Part shown: piece after piece, positions 1-8,888 of the stretch
Layout: each line of letters opens with the position of its first letter
Numbering within the stretch: the stretch's first letter is position 1
Assembly: GCF_017948595.1 (NCBI RefSeq)
Contig: NZ_JAGFBV010000011.1
Coordinates: 59,584-123,583 of the forward strand
Direction: 5' to 3'
From: Flavobacterium geliluteum
GTDB lineage: Bacteria > Bacteroidota > Bacteroidia > Flavobacteriales > Flavobacteriaceae
Length of the DNA stretch: 64,000 bases
Made by a program: the position numbers and the translations under genes
The notes under the pieces: model-generated
Databases searched by the model: none
The model's input: only the letters and a program-made list of their open reading frames with translations
What the model was told of the DNA's origin: nothing

Positions 1-2
1 AT

Positions 3-914
3 CAGATAAAAAAGAAAACTTTAGATATTACCGATGTTGTTTTTATTATTTCGCCCCGAATAAATGCAGCGGGAAGAATCAAACACGGCAATCATGCTGT
101 GGAATTGTTAACCGAATTTGATTTTGAACAAGCCCAGCAATTTGCCTCAGAAATAGAGCAATACAATGCTGACAGAAAAGATTTAGACAAAAAAATTACC
201 AAAGAAGCGTTTCAGCAAATTATAGAAAATCAGGAGGAAGAAAAATTTTCAACCGTTGTTTTTCAAGAAGATTGGCACAAAGGCGTGATCGGAATTGTAG
301 CTTCCCGATTGATCGAAACCTATTATCGCCCGACTTTGGTTTTTACCAAAAGCGGTGATAAATACGCGGCTTCGGCTCGTTCTGTAAAAGGATTTGATGT
401 TTACAATGCATTGGATGCTTGCGCGGAGCATTTAGAACAATTTGGTGGTCACATGTACGCTGCCGGAATGACATTGAAACCCGAGAATTACGAGACTTTT
501 AAGAACGCTTTCGAAGAACAAGTGGCTGCCACTATTCTTCCTGAAATGCGAACACCAGAAATCGAAATTGATGCCGAAATCAACTTCTCTGATATCACAC
601 CAAAACTGGTACGGATTCTAAAGCAATTCGAACCTTTTGGCCCGCAAAACATGACGCCTGTTTTTATGACACAAAACGTAAAAGATACAGGTTACGGTAA
701 AACTTTGGGTGCAGACGACGAACATTTGAGGCTTTGGGTAAAACAAAATAACTCCGAAGGTATTGGTGCTATTGGTTTTGGACTCGGAAAAAAAATAGAA
801 ATCACAAAAAACCAACAAGCTTTTCAGGTGGCGTATTCGCTGTCTGAAAACGAATGGAACGATAAAGTTTCGACACAACTTATGCTTAAAGATATCAGAA
901 AAGATGGAAAATAA
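3..914 (+). CDS. recJ: RecJ single-stranded-DNA exonuclease, C-terminal part (5' end outside window)
   Basis: The reading frame is open from base 3, so the gene begins upstream of the window and about 303 C-terminal residues are present. RecJ degrades single-stranded DNA 5' to 3' in recombination and mismatch repair in the cytoplasm. Visible family marks are SPRINAAGRI at the start, the DHHA1 signature GGHMYAAGM about 140 residues in, and a C-terminal OB-fold segment (QNVKDTGYGKTLGADDEHL). The DHH catalytic motifs lie outside the window. A GTG at 99 is in frame but is internal to the conserved region, so it is not the start. The stop overlaps the next gene by 11 bases, suggesting coupled expression. 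Confidence 0.95.
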   Translation, partial: QIKKKTLDITDVVFIISPRINAAGRIKHGNHAVELLTEFDFEQAQQFASEIEQYNADRKDLDKKITKEAFQQIIENQEEEKFSTVVFQEDWHKGVIGIVASRLIETYYRPTLVFTKSGDKYAASARSVKGFDVYNALDACAEHLEQFGGHMYAAGMTLKPENYETFKNAFEEQVAATILPEMRTPEIEIDAEINFSDITPKLVRILKQFEPFGPQNMTPVFMTQNVKDTGYGKTLGADDEHLRLWVKQNNSEGIGAIGFGLGKKIEITKNQQAFQVAYSLSENEWNDKVSTQLMLKDIRKDGK

Positions 915-2184
915 GACCAAAAAAGCAGACCCTTATCAGGCATTGCGCTACAGAGAATTTAATGTTTTTTTACTATTGCGTTTCGCTATGGTTTTTGCAT
1001 GGTCCATGCAATTTATTGTAATCGAATGGGAAGTTTACAGCTTGACTAAAAACCCGCTTTCATTAGGAATCATTGGTCTTATGGAAGTTATTCCCGCCGT
1101 TTCAATGGCGCTCTTTGCGGGCCATATTGTAGACCAAAAAGAGAAAAAAAGCTTACTGGTAAAATGCATTTTGGGCTTTACAGTCATCAGTTTTGGACTG
1201 TTTTTATTGACCTGGCCAAAAGTAGTAAGCGGCTATTCTTCTACCGTGATTTTGTATTCAATTTATTTTTTAGTCTTTTTAGGAGGTTTGGTACGAGCGT
1301 TTTTAGGCCCTACTATCTTCTCGCTTTTATCTTTAATTGTACCTAAAAAAGCATATCCAAATGCAGCTACCTGGAGCAGCTCAGTGTGGCAAATTGCTGC
1401 CGTTTTAGGACCAGCTGTTGCAGGATTTTCTATAAATTTAATTGGTGTTCATTGGTCGATGTGTATGGTCGTTGGTTTTTCTTTATTTTCATTGATAATA
1501 CTTTCTCAGATAAGCAAAAAACCAATTTTAAATCCAAAAATCGGTGAGCCCGTTATGGAAAGCCTTAAAGAAGGAATCAAGTTTGTCTTTAATAACAAAA
1601 CTATTTTAGGAGTTCTTTCACTAGATATGGTAGCCGTATTATTTGGTGGTGCAGTGGCGTTACTACCTGTATTTGCTCAAGATATTCTAAAAGTAGGCCC
1701 GGAAGGATTTGGTGTTTTAAGAGCTGCTCCGGCTATCGGCGCATTTATCACAATGCTTATCTCGGCCTATGTTCCCTTGTACAAAAAAGCAGGAATGAAA
1801 CTTTTGGCAGCCATTTTTGTTTTCGGACTGTGCATCATTCTCTTCGGTATTTCTACTATTTTTTGGCTCTCTGTCGTTGCTTTATTTTTAAGTGGCGTTG
1901 CCGATGGAATATCTGTTGTGATACGCCAAACGATTTTACAACTTAAAACTCCCGACCACATGCGCGGACGCGTAGCTGCTGTAAACTCGATGTTTGTGGG
2001 ATCTTCGAATGAATTAGGCGCTTTCGAAAGTGGTTTGACTGCCAAATTAATGGGAACAGTGACTTCGGTGGTATTTGGCGGAAGCATGACACTTTTGACC
2101 GTTTTAGGTTTCGGGATACAGTCACCTACATTTAGAAATCTGGATCTTCAAAAAGACATGGAAGACCACCAAAATATGGAGTAG
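904..2184 (+). CDS. MFS transporter, probable exporter of the EntS/MFS_3 type
   Basis: This 426-residue integral membrane protein has about 12 hydrophobic segments. The basic GHIVDQKEKKSLL segment after TM2 is the usual MFS loop 2-3 motif, and the second half carries a DGISVVIRQT motif and DHMRGRVAAVNSMF, typical of the MFS_3 (enterobactin exporter-like) branch. It probably exports a small hydrophobic molecule by proton antiport, but the substrate cannot be read from sequence. Its ATG lies inside the recJ end (11-base overlap) and its stop abuts the next ATG, so recJ, this gene and the hydrolase look like one transcription unit. Confidence 0.85.
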   Translation: MENKTKKADPYQALRYREFNVFLLLRFAMVFAWSMQFIVIEWEVYSLTKNPLSLGIIGLMEVIPAVSMALFAGHIVDQKEKKSLLVKCILGFTVISFGLFLLTWPKVVSGYSSTVILYSIYFLVFLGGLVRAFLGPTIFSLLSLIVPKKAYPNAATWSSSVWQIAAVLGPAVAGFSINLIGVHWSMCMVVGFSLFSLIILSQISKKPILNPKIGEPVMESLKEGIKFVFNNKTILGVLSLDMVAVLFGGAVALLPVFAQDILKVGPEGFGVLRAAPAIGAFITMLISAYVPLYKKAGMKLLAAIFVFGLCIILFGISTIFWLSVVALFLSGVADGISVVIRQTILQLKTPDHMRGRVAAVNSMFVGSSNELGAFESGLTAKLMGTVTSVVFGGSMTLLTVLGFGIQSPTFRNLDLQKDMEDHQNME

Positions 2185-3099
2185 ATGAAAGGATCTCTAT
2201 TTATTTTATTCTTTACTATTTCACTTTTTGTAAGCGGACAAAACCTTTATATCAAAACGTACGGAAATAATAAAAACAAAACCATCATTTTTATTCATGG
2301 AGGTCCCAGTGGCAACGCCAACTTATTTGAAGGCACGACTGCTCAAGCACTTACTGAAAAAGGTTTTTATGTAATTGTGTACGACCGAAGAGGCGAAGGA
2401 AGATCTGAAGATCCTGATGCAAAATTTACATATTCAGAAGCTTTTCAGGATCTCAATAGTATTTATAAAACATACCAATTAAAAAAAGCTATCCTTGTCG
2501 CCCATAGTTTTGGCGGTTTAGTAGCGACACTTTACACCGAAAAATATCCTCAAAATGTTAGCGCACTTGTATTGGCGGGAGCTCTGTTTTCTCAGCAAGA
2601 GACCTACGATCATATTTTAAAATCGGTAAAGGAAAAACACAAAGGCGATTCTAAAACCCTCGATAAAATATTTGATATCGCAAAACTTAATAAAAATTCT
2701 GCAGCATATCGTAAAGATTGTTTTGATCTGGCAGGAGCCAATGATTATTTTAAGATGCCGCATCCTACCACAGCATCAAAAAAATTATATACTTCTTACG
2801 AAAATAGTATTTTCTCTACAACCAATATTCGAAACAAAAAGGCACCCTTGCTTTTCTATGAAAACGAAAAGCAAAATAATATCGACACCAGACCTTCCTT
2901 AACTAAAATTAAAAAGAAAGGTATTCCTATTTATGCCATTTACGGAAAAGAAGATCGTATTTTTTCTACATCTCAAATGAATTCCATGAAAAATTTAGTA
3001 GGACAAAATCATTTTTCTTTACTAAAAAATTGTTCACATTATCTCTTTGTAGACCAACAAAATGAATTTCTAACTACTTTACAAAAGTGGTTAAAGTAA
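2185..3099 (+). CDS. Secreted alpha/beta hydrolase, proline iminopeptidase-like
   Basis: A 304-residue protein with an N-terminal signal peptide (residues 1-19, cleavage near VSGQ). It has the alpha/beta-hydrolase core: oxyanion segment FIHGGPSG (37-44), YDRRGEGRSE, nucleophile elbow AHSFGG with Ser108, and a C-terminal His near 285 (NCSHYLF). The HGGPSG oxyanion motif is common in proline iminopeptidases and related esterases. The start codon directly follows the MFS stop with no gap, so it is co-transcribed. Substrate unknown; a periplasmic peptidase or esterase is the reasonable inference. Confidence 0.8.
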   Translation: MKGSLFILFFTISLFVSGQNLYIKTYGNNKNKTIIFIHGGPSGNANLFEGTTAQALTEKGFYVIVYDRRGEGRSEDPDAKFTYSEAFQDLNSIYKTYQLKKAILVAHSFGGLVATLYTEKYPQNVSALVLAGALFSQQETYDHILKSVKEKHKGDSKTLDKIFDIAKLNKNSAAYRKDCFDLAGANDYFKMPHPTTASKKLYTSYENSIFSTTNIRNKKAPLLFYENEKQNNIDTRPSLTKIKKKGIPIYAIYGKEDRIFSTSQMNSMKNLVGQNHFSLLKNCSHYLFVDQQNEFLTTLQKWLK

Positions 3100-3240
3100 G
3101 AACTTCTATACTATAATTACTATAAGAAAATTTAGGTTTTTTATTATTCTGCTTTAAAAGAAACTTATATCACTTATGGGATTTCCAATATTTATAGCTT
3201 TTTTATGATTTTTTTATTTAGAATTAATATAAATAATAAT

Positions 3241-3248
3241 TATATTTG
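3241..3248 (+). promoter_or_regulatory. Candidate -7 box (TATATTTG) for the 3269 gene
   Basis: A perfect match to the Bacteroidota TAnnTTTG -7 element lies 20 bases before the ATG at 3269. No convincing -33 TTTG is seen at the usual spacing. Confidence 0.5.
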
Positions 3249-3268
3249 TTGAAATAAAAAGATTCACC

Positions 3269-3625
3269 ATGAAAGAAATTGAGGAAATATATCACAATAG
3301 CTTTGGCATTGCTTTCTACTGGAAAAAAGGCAGCCAGGTAATTTCAGAGAAAGTGCAATTGGTTTTTAGAGAAACCGGTTTTTATCTTACACTCGATCAA
3401 ATGAATCAGTTTTGTACCTTGATCGAAGATAGTATGGTTGAAAATGCCTCTTGCGAAAACTGTCAGTTAAAGAATTCTTGTCACAAATTTTTACTTAAAA
3501 CTCCTTGCAATCAAATAGATTTGGCGGTTTCTATGAAAGAACTAAAATCGATAAAAGATTTGATTGAAGGCTCTTTGTTTAAAATTGAATTAGAACAGTA
3601 TGTTTATGGCGCAGGTCTAAATTAA
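3269..3625 (+). CDS. Small cytoplasmic cysteine-containing protein of unknown function
   Basis: A 118-residue soluble protein with no signal peptide. It has a cluster of cysteines in the middle (CENCQLKNSCHKF, then C near residue 80), which could bind a metal or a disulfide but is not a pattern I can assign. It resembles short conserved Bacteroidota proteins with a domain of unknown function (possibly DUF6686, from memory). It stands alone between a hydrolase operon and a cytochrome gene, with its own -7 box at 3241-3248. Confidence 0.7.
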   Translation: MKEIEEIYHNSFGIAFYWKKGSQVISEKVQLVFRETGFYLTLDQMNQFCTLIEDSMVENASCENCQLKNSCHKFLLKTPCNQIDLAVSMKELKSIKDLIEGSLFKIELEQYVYGAGLN

Positions 3626-3708
3626 ATCAGATTCTTTTGTTTTTAAGGGTTATTTTACATTAATGAAATATATTTTAGAACTACTCTAAAAAAAGTATAT
3701 TTACACTG

Positions 3709-4920
3709 ATGAAAAAATTACGAACCTTTTTCGCTCTGGCTGTTTTGGCGCTGCTTGCAACAAATTGCAACAACAAATCAGAGGAATATATTGATCCGCG
3801 TGGCACCGACTACGCAGGTTCTGAAAGCTGCATACAATGTCATCAAGCACAGTACGAAATGGCGTCTCACAGCTCACACTTCAAGGCGACTTCGCTGCCA
3901 ACTAAAGAAAATATTCTGGGCGATTTCAGCCAAGGCAATCACGTTTTTATTTACGATAAGAATACCAAATTGGTCATGGAACAGCGCAACGACAGTTTAT
4001 ACCAAGTGTTGTACAAAAACGGAAAAGAAGTAGAAGCCCACCCGTTTGATATTCTTTTCGGAACCAAACATGCACAGACAAGTGCGTATTGGAACAATCA
4101 TTTTGCTTACGAATTACCCGTTTCTTTTTATAAATCATTAAACAATTGGGCGACAAGTCCGGGCTACTCAGCTACGCAAGTCAATTTTAATAGAAAAATA
4201 GAGAAGGAGTGTTTTGCTTGCCACAGTTCTAATATTGGCAGTCGTTACATTACCACCAGCTCCGATAGTATTACTTTTATGTCGATGGACGTTGAGGATT
4301 TTATGAACAAAAAAACGTTGGTCTACGGAATAGATTGTGAGCGCTGTCACGGTCCGGCAAAAAAACACGCAGCCTTTCACCTTAAATTTCCAGATGTAAA
4401 AAAAGCGCAAAACATTGTTGCCATTAAGAGCCTAAGCCGTCAACAAAAACTCGATGCCTGCGCCATTTGCCATTCTGGAAATGATAAATTAAAAATAAAA
4501 TCCAGGTTCGAATTCAGACCCGGAGACAATCTGCTGGATTATTTTAGAGGAGTTCCTAACGCCAATGACACTACCCATTATGACGTACATGGCAATCAGA
4601 TGCGATTGCTCACACAAAGCAAATGTTTTATAAAAAGCGACAAAATGGATTGTATCACTTGCCACAATCCGCATCAGAATGCCTCGCCAAATCTGGCTTC
4701 GTATTCTAAAATTTGCATGAGCTGCCATCAAGGAATCCAGCACAATGAGACTACACTAAAAACGATGTCCGGAAGTCTATTAGCTGCTAATTGTGTCGAA
4801 TGTCACATGCCAAAAAAAGCATCAAATGCAATTACTTTTCAGCCTTCAAACAGCAAAGAATTATCGAATTATATTTTAAGAACCCATAAAATAGGTATTT
4901 ATCCAAGTGCCAAAAAGTAA
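3709..4920 (+). CDS. Seven-haem c-type cytochrome lipoprotein
   Basis: A 403-residue protein with a lipoprotein signal (ALLATNC, lipidated Cys near residue 20). Seven CxxCH haem c attachment motifs are visible: CIQCH, CFACH, CERCH, CAICH, CITCH, CMSCH and CVECH. It is probably anchored to a membrane facing the periplasm and takes part in electron transfer. The arrangement resembles the cytochrome c554/NrfB-like multihaem families, but I cannot assign a redox partner. It converges on lpxH, whose stop is directly adjacent. TATATTTA at 3696-3703, just before the ATG, is a near match to a -7 box and would imply a very short leader. Confidence 0.88.
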   Translation: MKKLRTFFALAVLALLATNCNNKSEEYIDPRGTDYAGSESCIQCHQAQYEMASHSSHFKATSLPTKENILGDFSQGNHVFIYDKNTKLVMEQRNDSLYQVLYKNGKEVEAHPFDILFGTKHAQTSAYWNNHFAYELPVSFYKSLNNWATSPGYSATQVNFNRKIEKECFACHSSNIGSRYITTSSDSITFMSMDVEDFMNKKTLVYGIDCERCHGPAKKHAAFHLKFPDVKKAQNIVAIKSLSRQQKLDACAICHSGNDKLKIKSRFEFRPGDNLLDYFRGVPNANDTTHYDVHGNQMRLLTQSKCFIKSDKMDCITCHNPHQNASPNLASYSKICMSCHQGIQHNETTLKTMSGSLLAANCVECHMPKKASNAITFQPSNSKELSNYILRTHKIGIYPSAKK

Positions 4921-5664
4921 TTATTTATCAAATTTTTGAAGCTCGAAAGTTTCGCCATCAAAAACGCCGTACGTAAAATAGCCAATCCAGTCGCCAAGAT
5001 TCACGTAATTGGAGTTTTCACCAACCGGAATAATCATCGGCAAATGACGGTGGCCAAAAATAAAATAATTATAATGTTGGGTTTCTAGTTTTCGTTTGGC
5101 GTAGAGCACCAGCCACTCATTTTCTTCGCCTAAGAACTTTACATCTTCATCGCCAGAAATCAGTTTGTTTTTTACCGATAAATACTGTGCCAAGCGCACA
5201 CCAATATCGGGATGCAACCAACGAAAAATCCATTTTGAAAACGGATTGGTAAAGACCTTTTTCATTCTTTTATAGCCTTTATCGCCAGGACCTTTTCCGT
5301 CGCCGTGACCTATTAAAAAAGTCTTCCCATTAAAAGTAAATTCTTTATTATCATGGTAGACTGGGATATTCAATTCGGTTTGAAAATAATCTTCCATCCA
5401 TAAATCGTGATTGCCTACGAAAAAATATATCGGGATACCGCTGTCGCGAATTTCAGCCAGTTTGCCTAAAACACGCACGAAACCTTTGGGTACCACAGTT
5501 TTATATTCAAACCAAAAGTCGAACAAATCTCCCAATAAAAAAATCGCTTCTGCGTCTTGTTTTACCTCATCCAGCCATGCAACAAATTTTTGTTCGCGCG
5601 GAAAACTCAACGCTGCTGTTGGAGCACCAAAATGCTGATCGGAAGCAAAATATACTTTTTTCAT
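4921..5664 (-). CDS. lpxH: UDP-2,3-diacylglucosamine diphosphatase LpxH
   Basis: A 247-residue metallophosphoesterase that hydrolyses UDP-2,3-diacylglucosamine to lipid X plus UMP in lipid A synthesis, at the inner face of the cytoplasmic membrane. The metal-binding motifs are in order: SDQH (Asp9, His11), GDLFD (Asp46), GNHD (residues 84-87), IGHGDG (His120) and FGHRH near 205. Length and motifs fit the LpxH family, including the Bacteroidota DxQH variant. It lies downstream of queD on the same strand, separated by a 135-base spacer with low-complexity repeats. Confidence 0.92.
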   Translation of the reverse strand: MKKVYFASDQHFGAPTAALSFPREQKFVAWLDEVKQDAEAIFLLGDLFDFWFEYKTVVPKGFVRVLGKLAEIRDSGIPIYFFVGNHDLWMEDYFQTELNIPVYHDNKEFTFNGKTFLIGHGDGKGPGDKGYKRMKKVFTNPFSKWIFRWLHPDIGVRLAQYLSVKNKLISGDEDVKFLGEENEWLVLYAKRKLETQHYNYFIFGHRHLPMIIPVGENSNYVNLGDWIGYFTYGVFDGETFELQKFDK

Positions 5665-5799
5665 ATCCTTCTAAAGTTGGGAGTTGTGAAATGTTTGTTG
5701 TAAAAAGTGAAAAGTGTTTTATAATATGTTGTGAGTTGCTGACTTCTAAATACAGAGACTTTCAAAATCTCACATTTCACAGAAAACATTTTACTTTTT

Positions 5800-6252
5800 T
5801 TACATATTATCAGAAGCGTACCATTCTGCAAAAGATGATTCTGTTTCCTGAAGTTTAAGCGAGAACAATTTAATTCCTGCTGGAAGACGACCAATAATTC
5901 TCTCGGCAAAATCAACGACCATGTTTTCGCTTGTTGGCTGATAATCTACCAAAATAACGTGATGACCGCGGTTTTTCAATTCGTTTGCCAATTCGATATG
6001 TGGTGTTGTTTGGTTAAAAACAGTGGCATGATCAAACTGATCGACGATTTCTTCTTTTACAATTTTCTTTAGATCTGAAAAATCAATTACCATTCCGAAC
6101 TTTACATTCGAGCGATCCGTTATGGGCGTACCAATAACCGTTACCGACAATTTGTAACTGTGTCCATGAACATTTTTGCATTTTCCGTCATAGCCGTATA
6201 AGGCGTGTCCGGTTTCGAAACTAAATTGTTTTGTAATTCTGATTTTACTCAT
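5800..6252 (-). CDS. queD: 6-carboxytetrahydropterin synthase (QueD family)
   Basis: A 150-residue enzyme of the PTPS/QueD family. QueD converts dihydroneopterin triphosphate to 6-carboxytetrahydropterin in queuosine/7-deazaguanine synthesis. Zinc ligands are His16 (ETGHALYG) and His29/His31 (NVHGHSYK), with the catalytic Cys25 in DGKCKN. The later FDHATVFN motif supplies the Asp/His pair. These features favour QueD over true 6-pyruvoyl-tetrahydropterin synthase. It is the first gene of a probable queD-lpxH unit. Confidence 0.9.
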   Translation of the reverse strand: MSKIRITKQFSFETGHALYGYDGKCKNVHGHSYKLSVTVIGTPITDRSNVKFGMVIDFSDLKKIVKEEIVDQFDHATVFNQTTPHIELANELKNRGHHVILVDYQPTSENMVVDFAERIIGRLPAGIKLFSLKLQETESSFAEWYASDNM

Positions 6253-6373
6253 CGGGTATAATTTTGGGCAAATTTAAGCAATAGATGCGAGAAACCTGCT
6301 TTAATTACAAAAACGTTAAGAACTTACACTCTTCAAATTTCCTATAAAACGCTAAACATCTGGTTGTACGTCT

Positions 6374-6455
6374 CTAGCCCTGATAGAAGGGAAAATCCTT
6401 TTTTATTGCTTTTTCTGCAATAAAAAAGATTGGAATGATAGCAGGAAATAGCTCC
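6374..6455 (-). repeat. Palindromic intergenic repeat, R family copy 1
   Basis: This stretch reads as an imperfect hairpin: TTTTTTATTGC (around 6400) pairs with GCAATAAAAAA (around 6420), flanked by CCCTGATAG on one side and GATAGCAGG on the other. Read on the minus strand it matches the other R copies in a core of 'ATCTTTTT ... AAAAGGAT ... CTATC ... GGGCTA'. It fills most of the 210-base gap upstream of the enoyl-CoA hydratase 3' end. The hairpin may also serve as that gene's terminator. Confidence 0.55.
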
Positions 6456-6463
6456 TTAAAAAA

Positions 6464-7228
6464 CTATTTCTTAAACTGCGATAAAGCTGTTTTTGTAAAA
6501 TCTGACAACACCAGTTTACCCGTAATCTTGGCACGTTCTAGAAGTAGGACATCCCAATTTTCGGTGCCTTCCCAAATGATTTTCTTCATTTCGAATAAGG
6601 CGTCGGGATTGTAGCGACTTAGTTTTTGCGCAAAAGCAGCAACCTCATCATCGAGTTGGTTGGCGGGGTGAATGGCAGCAAAAAGTCCTTTTTGAAAGGC
6701 CCACTCTGCCGATTTCCACTCGTGTGCTGCCAGCGTCATTTCGGTCATGGCAACTTTACCAATCTTACGCGAAACAGCGGGTTCTATGACAAACGGACCG
6801 ATGCCAATGGCAAGTTCAGACAATTTTACGGCACTTTCGGGAGTCGCAAAAACATAATCGCAGGCCGAAATAATTCCGACACCACCGCCAACAGACTTGC
6901 CTTGCACGCGACCAATAATAAGTTTAGAACAGCTACGCATGGCATTGAGCAACAGCGCAAATCCTGAGAAAAAATGAATGCCTTGCTCCTCGTTTTGCAC
7001 TTCTAAAAGTTCGTCAAAAGAGGCGCCTGAGCAGAAGACTTTCTCGCCTTCGCTCTGCAAAACAATCACCGAAACATCGTTATGACCGCTCAAACTCTGA
7101 ATCTCAGCTGTTAGCAAATCAAGCAAATAACGCGGAAAAGAGTTGCTGGCTAGATGCCCAAATTGTACCGTTGCTACGGCATCCTGAATAGTGGTATGTA
7201 ATGTTCCGTTTGGATTTTCTGCACTCAT
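6464..7228 (-). CDS. Enoyl-CoA hydratase/isomerase family protein
   Basis: A 254-residue crotonase-fold protein. The oxyanion-hole segments are visible (CSGASFDEL around 66-74 and GKSVGGGVGIISACDY around 108-123). It probably hydrates or isomerises an acyl-CoA in the cytoplasm; the family includes methylglutaconyl-CoA hydratase and PaaF/PaaG, and the exact substrate cannot be told. The position of the usual second catalytic Glu is occupied by a segment reading LAIGIGPFVIEP, so I do not assign a specific hydratase. It is transcribed divergently from tRNA-Ala, about 105 bases away. Confidence 0.85.
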   Translation of the reverse strand: MSAENPNGTLHTTIQDAVATVQFGHLASNSFPRYLLDLLTAEIQSLSGHNDVSVIVLQSEGEKVFCSGASFDELLEVQNEEQGIHFFSGFALLLNAMRSCSKLIIGRVQGKSVGGGVGIISACDYVFATPESAVKLSELAIGIGPFVIEPAVSRKIGKVAMTEMTLAAHEWKSAEWAFQKGLFAAIHPANQLDDEVAAFAQKLSRYNPDALFEMKKIIWEGTENWDVLLLERAKITGKLVLSDFTKTALSQFKK

Positions 7229-7333
7229 AAAGATAGATTTGCTCGTAAAGTTACACTTTTGAAAAATATTTTCAAGCGAAGCCTTTTGAAATTTGTTTTT
7301 TGAAAATTAATTACCTTTATTTGCTGTCGCAAT

Positions 7334-7407
7334 GGGGGATTAGCTCATTTGGCTAGAGCGCTTGCCTGGCAGGCAAGAGGTGACCGGTTCGAATCCGGTA
7401 TTCTCCA
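7334..7407 (+). tRNA. tRNA-Ala (anticodon GGC)
   Basis: A 74-nt cloverleaf: acceptor GGGGGAT pairs with ATTCTCC, D-loop TTAGCTCATTTGGCTAGAG, anticodon stem CTTGC/GCAAG with loop CTGGCAG (anticodon GGC, 7368-7370), and T-arm CCGGTTCGAATCCGG. The discriminator is A7407 and CCA is not encoded. A strong hairpin terminator follows at once. Confidence 0.96.
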
Positions 7408-7414
7408 CAACAAA

Positions 7415-7450
7415 AAAACCCTTGTAAATCTTTTTTACAAGGGTTTTGTA
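7415..7450 (+). terminator. Terminator after tRNA-Ala, probably bidirectional
   Basis: CCCTTGTAAA and TTTACAAGGG form a perfect stem with a short T-rich loop, followed by TTTTG. A-rich bases precede the stem, so it can also end transcripts from the 57-residue gene on the minus strand. Confidence 0.85.
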
Positions 7451-7474
7451 TTTTTATACAGCTTCAAAAAATGT

Positions 7475-7648
7475 TTATCGCTCGCTCACGTTATCAAAAT
7501 CGGGCTCACTTTCCTCTGCTTTCTTAAAATCATTATTCAATAAATCGGTCAGTTTCTTTTTTTCGCTCTGATTCTTTTTTGTTATCAATACGATCAAAAC
7601 AATTAAAACCGCCACTACAATTCCGATAATTACCCAGTTGATTTCCAT
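7475..7648 (-). CDS. Small single-pass membrane protein, 57 residues
   Basis: An uninterrupted ATG-to-TAA frame on the minus strand encodes 57 residues. The N-terminus MEINW leads into one hydrophobic helix (about residues 5-22, rich in V, I, L), then a lysine-rich stretch (TKKNQSEKKKLTDLL) and an acidic tail ending VSER. This is the usual shape of a type III single-pass membrane protein with a charged cytoplasmic tail. The downstream terminator at 7415-7450 suits it. No function is recognised. It is not part of a visible operon. Confidence 0.72.
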   Translation of the reverse strand: MEINWVIIGIVVAVLIVLIVLITKKNQSEKKKLTDLLNNDFKKAEESEPDFDNVSER

Positions 7649-7798
7649 AACTTTAATTTTAATTTAAAAGTAAAAATTTTATCCCTCCGCCACATTATCT
7701 TAAAGTTAAACTTCACACAGCTTTGTTATAAACCAACCATCATTTGATCTATCCTTACAATAATCAGGAGCAGAAGATTTGTTTTCAGCAGCACCAAT

Positions 7799-7880
7799 TG
7801 TCCCGCTGTTGGCTTTATCTTTTTCTGTCTAAAGAAGCCAGAAAAAGGATACCGCCGCCATCGGGGCTAAGCGAGACATT
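7799..7880 (+). repeat. Palindromic intergenic repeat, R family copy 2
   Basis: It contains TATCTTTTTCTG and, after a short loop, CAGAAAAAGGATACCGC, which pair as an inverted repeat, then GCCATCGGGGCTAAGCG. The AAAAGGATACCGC core is shared with the copies at 26.9 and 42.1 kb. It sits alone in a non-coding gap. Confidence 0.6.
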
Positions 7881-8340
7881 TTGTTTTTTAGCGGTCCTTT
7901 TTAGTTGGAAAGAAAAGCAACTTTATTCACCAAATCAAAAAAAATACCCGACCTAAAATGACAGTTTTTGAGTCTTTATTACTGCTTTATTTTGAGTTTT
8001 TCTCACTCTTTTTCGCTACCGCTTTCTAGAACTAAGTAAGAATTCACAATTTAAGCATTCATAAAAAAGAAATGAATTATAAAAATCAATTAAAACACTG
8101 ATTAACAAAACACAACACCAATTTTATAGTAGCACAGAACAATATATGATATAAATTAAGCAAATAACAAAATTATCTGTGCTATAATTTATTCAATACT
8201 AAAAGCCTCATTTATCCAGATTTTAAGTTATGGATGACCAAAAATTACGTCAATAAAAATCTTCTTCTCACAAACACAAATACATTCGAATTTGTCTCTT
8301 ATGCTGATCTCTTTTTTTAGCAGTCTGATCTTTTATAACC

Positions 8341-8372
8341 AAAAAAAAAGCGCTCCAAAAGGAACGCTTTCT
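8341..8372 (-). terminator. Terminator of the YegP gene
   Basis: AAAGCGCTCC and GGAACGCTTT form a stem around AAAA; on the minus strand a run of T follows. It lies just past the YegP stop. Confidence 0.8.
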
Positions 8373-8394
8373 ATATGTTATATTTCGACAAAAC

Positions 8395-8727
8395 TTATAC
8401 CGTTTGATCGTCTATTGTAGCATCAGGAGCATTTGTTTTTACAGATGCAATACCATTGTCTCGGGCAGCGGTGCTTTCGTACATTTCGCTGTTGCCAATG
8501 ATCTGGCCGTTGGCCGCTTTTAAGTTAAAATAAGGTTTCCCGTTAGAAGATTCTTTTTTGTCGAATCTTTCATCAATTTGCGAGTTGGTTTTTACAGATT
8601 CTATTCCGTTTAAGCAAGCTGCTTTGGATGAATAACCCTCACTGGAAAGAATGGTTTGCCCATTGCCTGCCTTTAAATTAAATTGAAACTCGCCGTTTGC
8701 TCTTGTAGTAATTGCAAATTTGCCCAT
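8395..8727 (-). CDS. YegP family protein with two DUF1508 repeats
   Basis: A 110-residue soluble protein made of two tandem copies of the YegP/DUF1508 motif: FNLKAGNGQTILSSEGYSS with NGIESVKTN (about 16-47), and FNLKAANGQIIGNSEMY with NGIASVKTN (about 67-98). The family forms small compact alpha/beta proteins of unknown biochemical role that are often stress-associated. It is monocistronic, with its own terminator. The 21-bp tandem array lies upstream of its start, beginning about 160 bases away. Confidence 0.9.
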   Translation of the reverse strand: MGKFAITTRANGEFQFNLKAGNGQTILSSEGYSSKAACLNGIESVKTNSQIDERFDKKESSNGKPYFNLKAANGQIIGNSEMYESTAARDNGIASVKTNAPDATIDDQTV

Positions 8728-8888
8728 ACTGTTCTGGTTTTTAGTTAAGAAATAATTTTAATACTCGTATGTCATAAAAATACAAAACTTAGAAATACAA
8801 AATTTAAGGTTAACCATAATTTATTCTAGAGATAAGGATTTGACTATCTCTGAGTCGCCACTCGCAAAACCAAAATAGACGATCAATA

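Larger units (their letters stand above)
7649..8394. other. Long non-coding stretch with one R-family repeat
   Basis: About 745 bases between the 57-residue gene and the YegP gene. The only structure I can support is the R repeat at 7799-7880 and the YegP terminator at 8341-8372. A 70-codon frame at 7744-7956 runs through the repeat and looks spurious. The rest is AT-rich with no convincing gene. Confidence 0.6.

Noticed and set aside
5661..5915. Open frame antisense/overlapping the queD end and the lpxH spacer
   Set aside because: It overlaps queD and the low-complexity spacer and shows no family-like pattern.
7744..7956. A 70-codon frame as a gene
   Set aside because: It runs through an R-family repeat, has a cysteine- and tryptophan-rich non-protein-like composition and no promoter.
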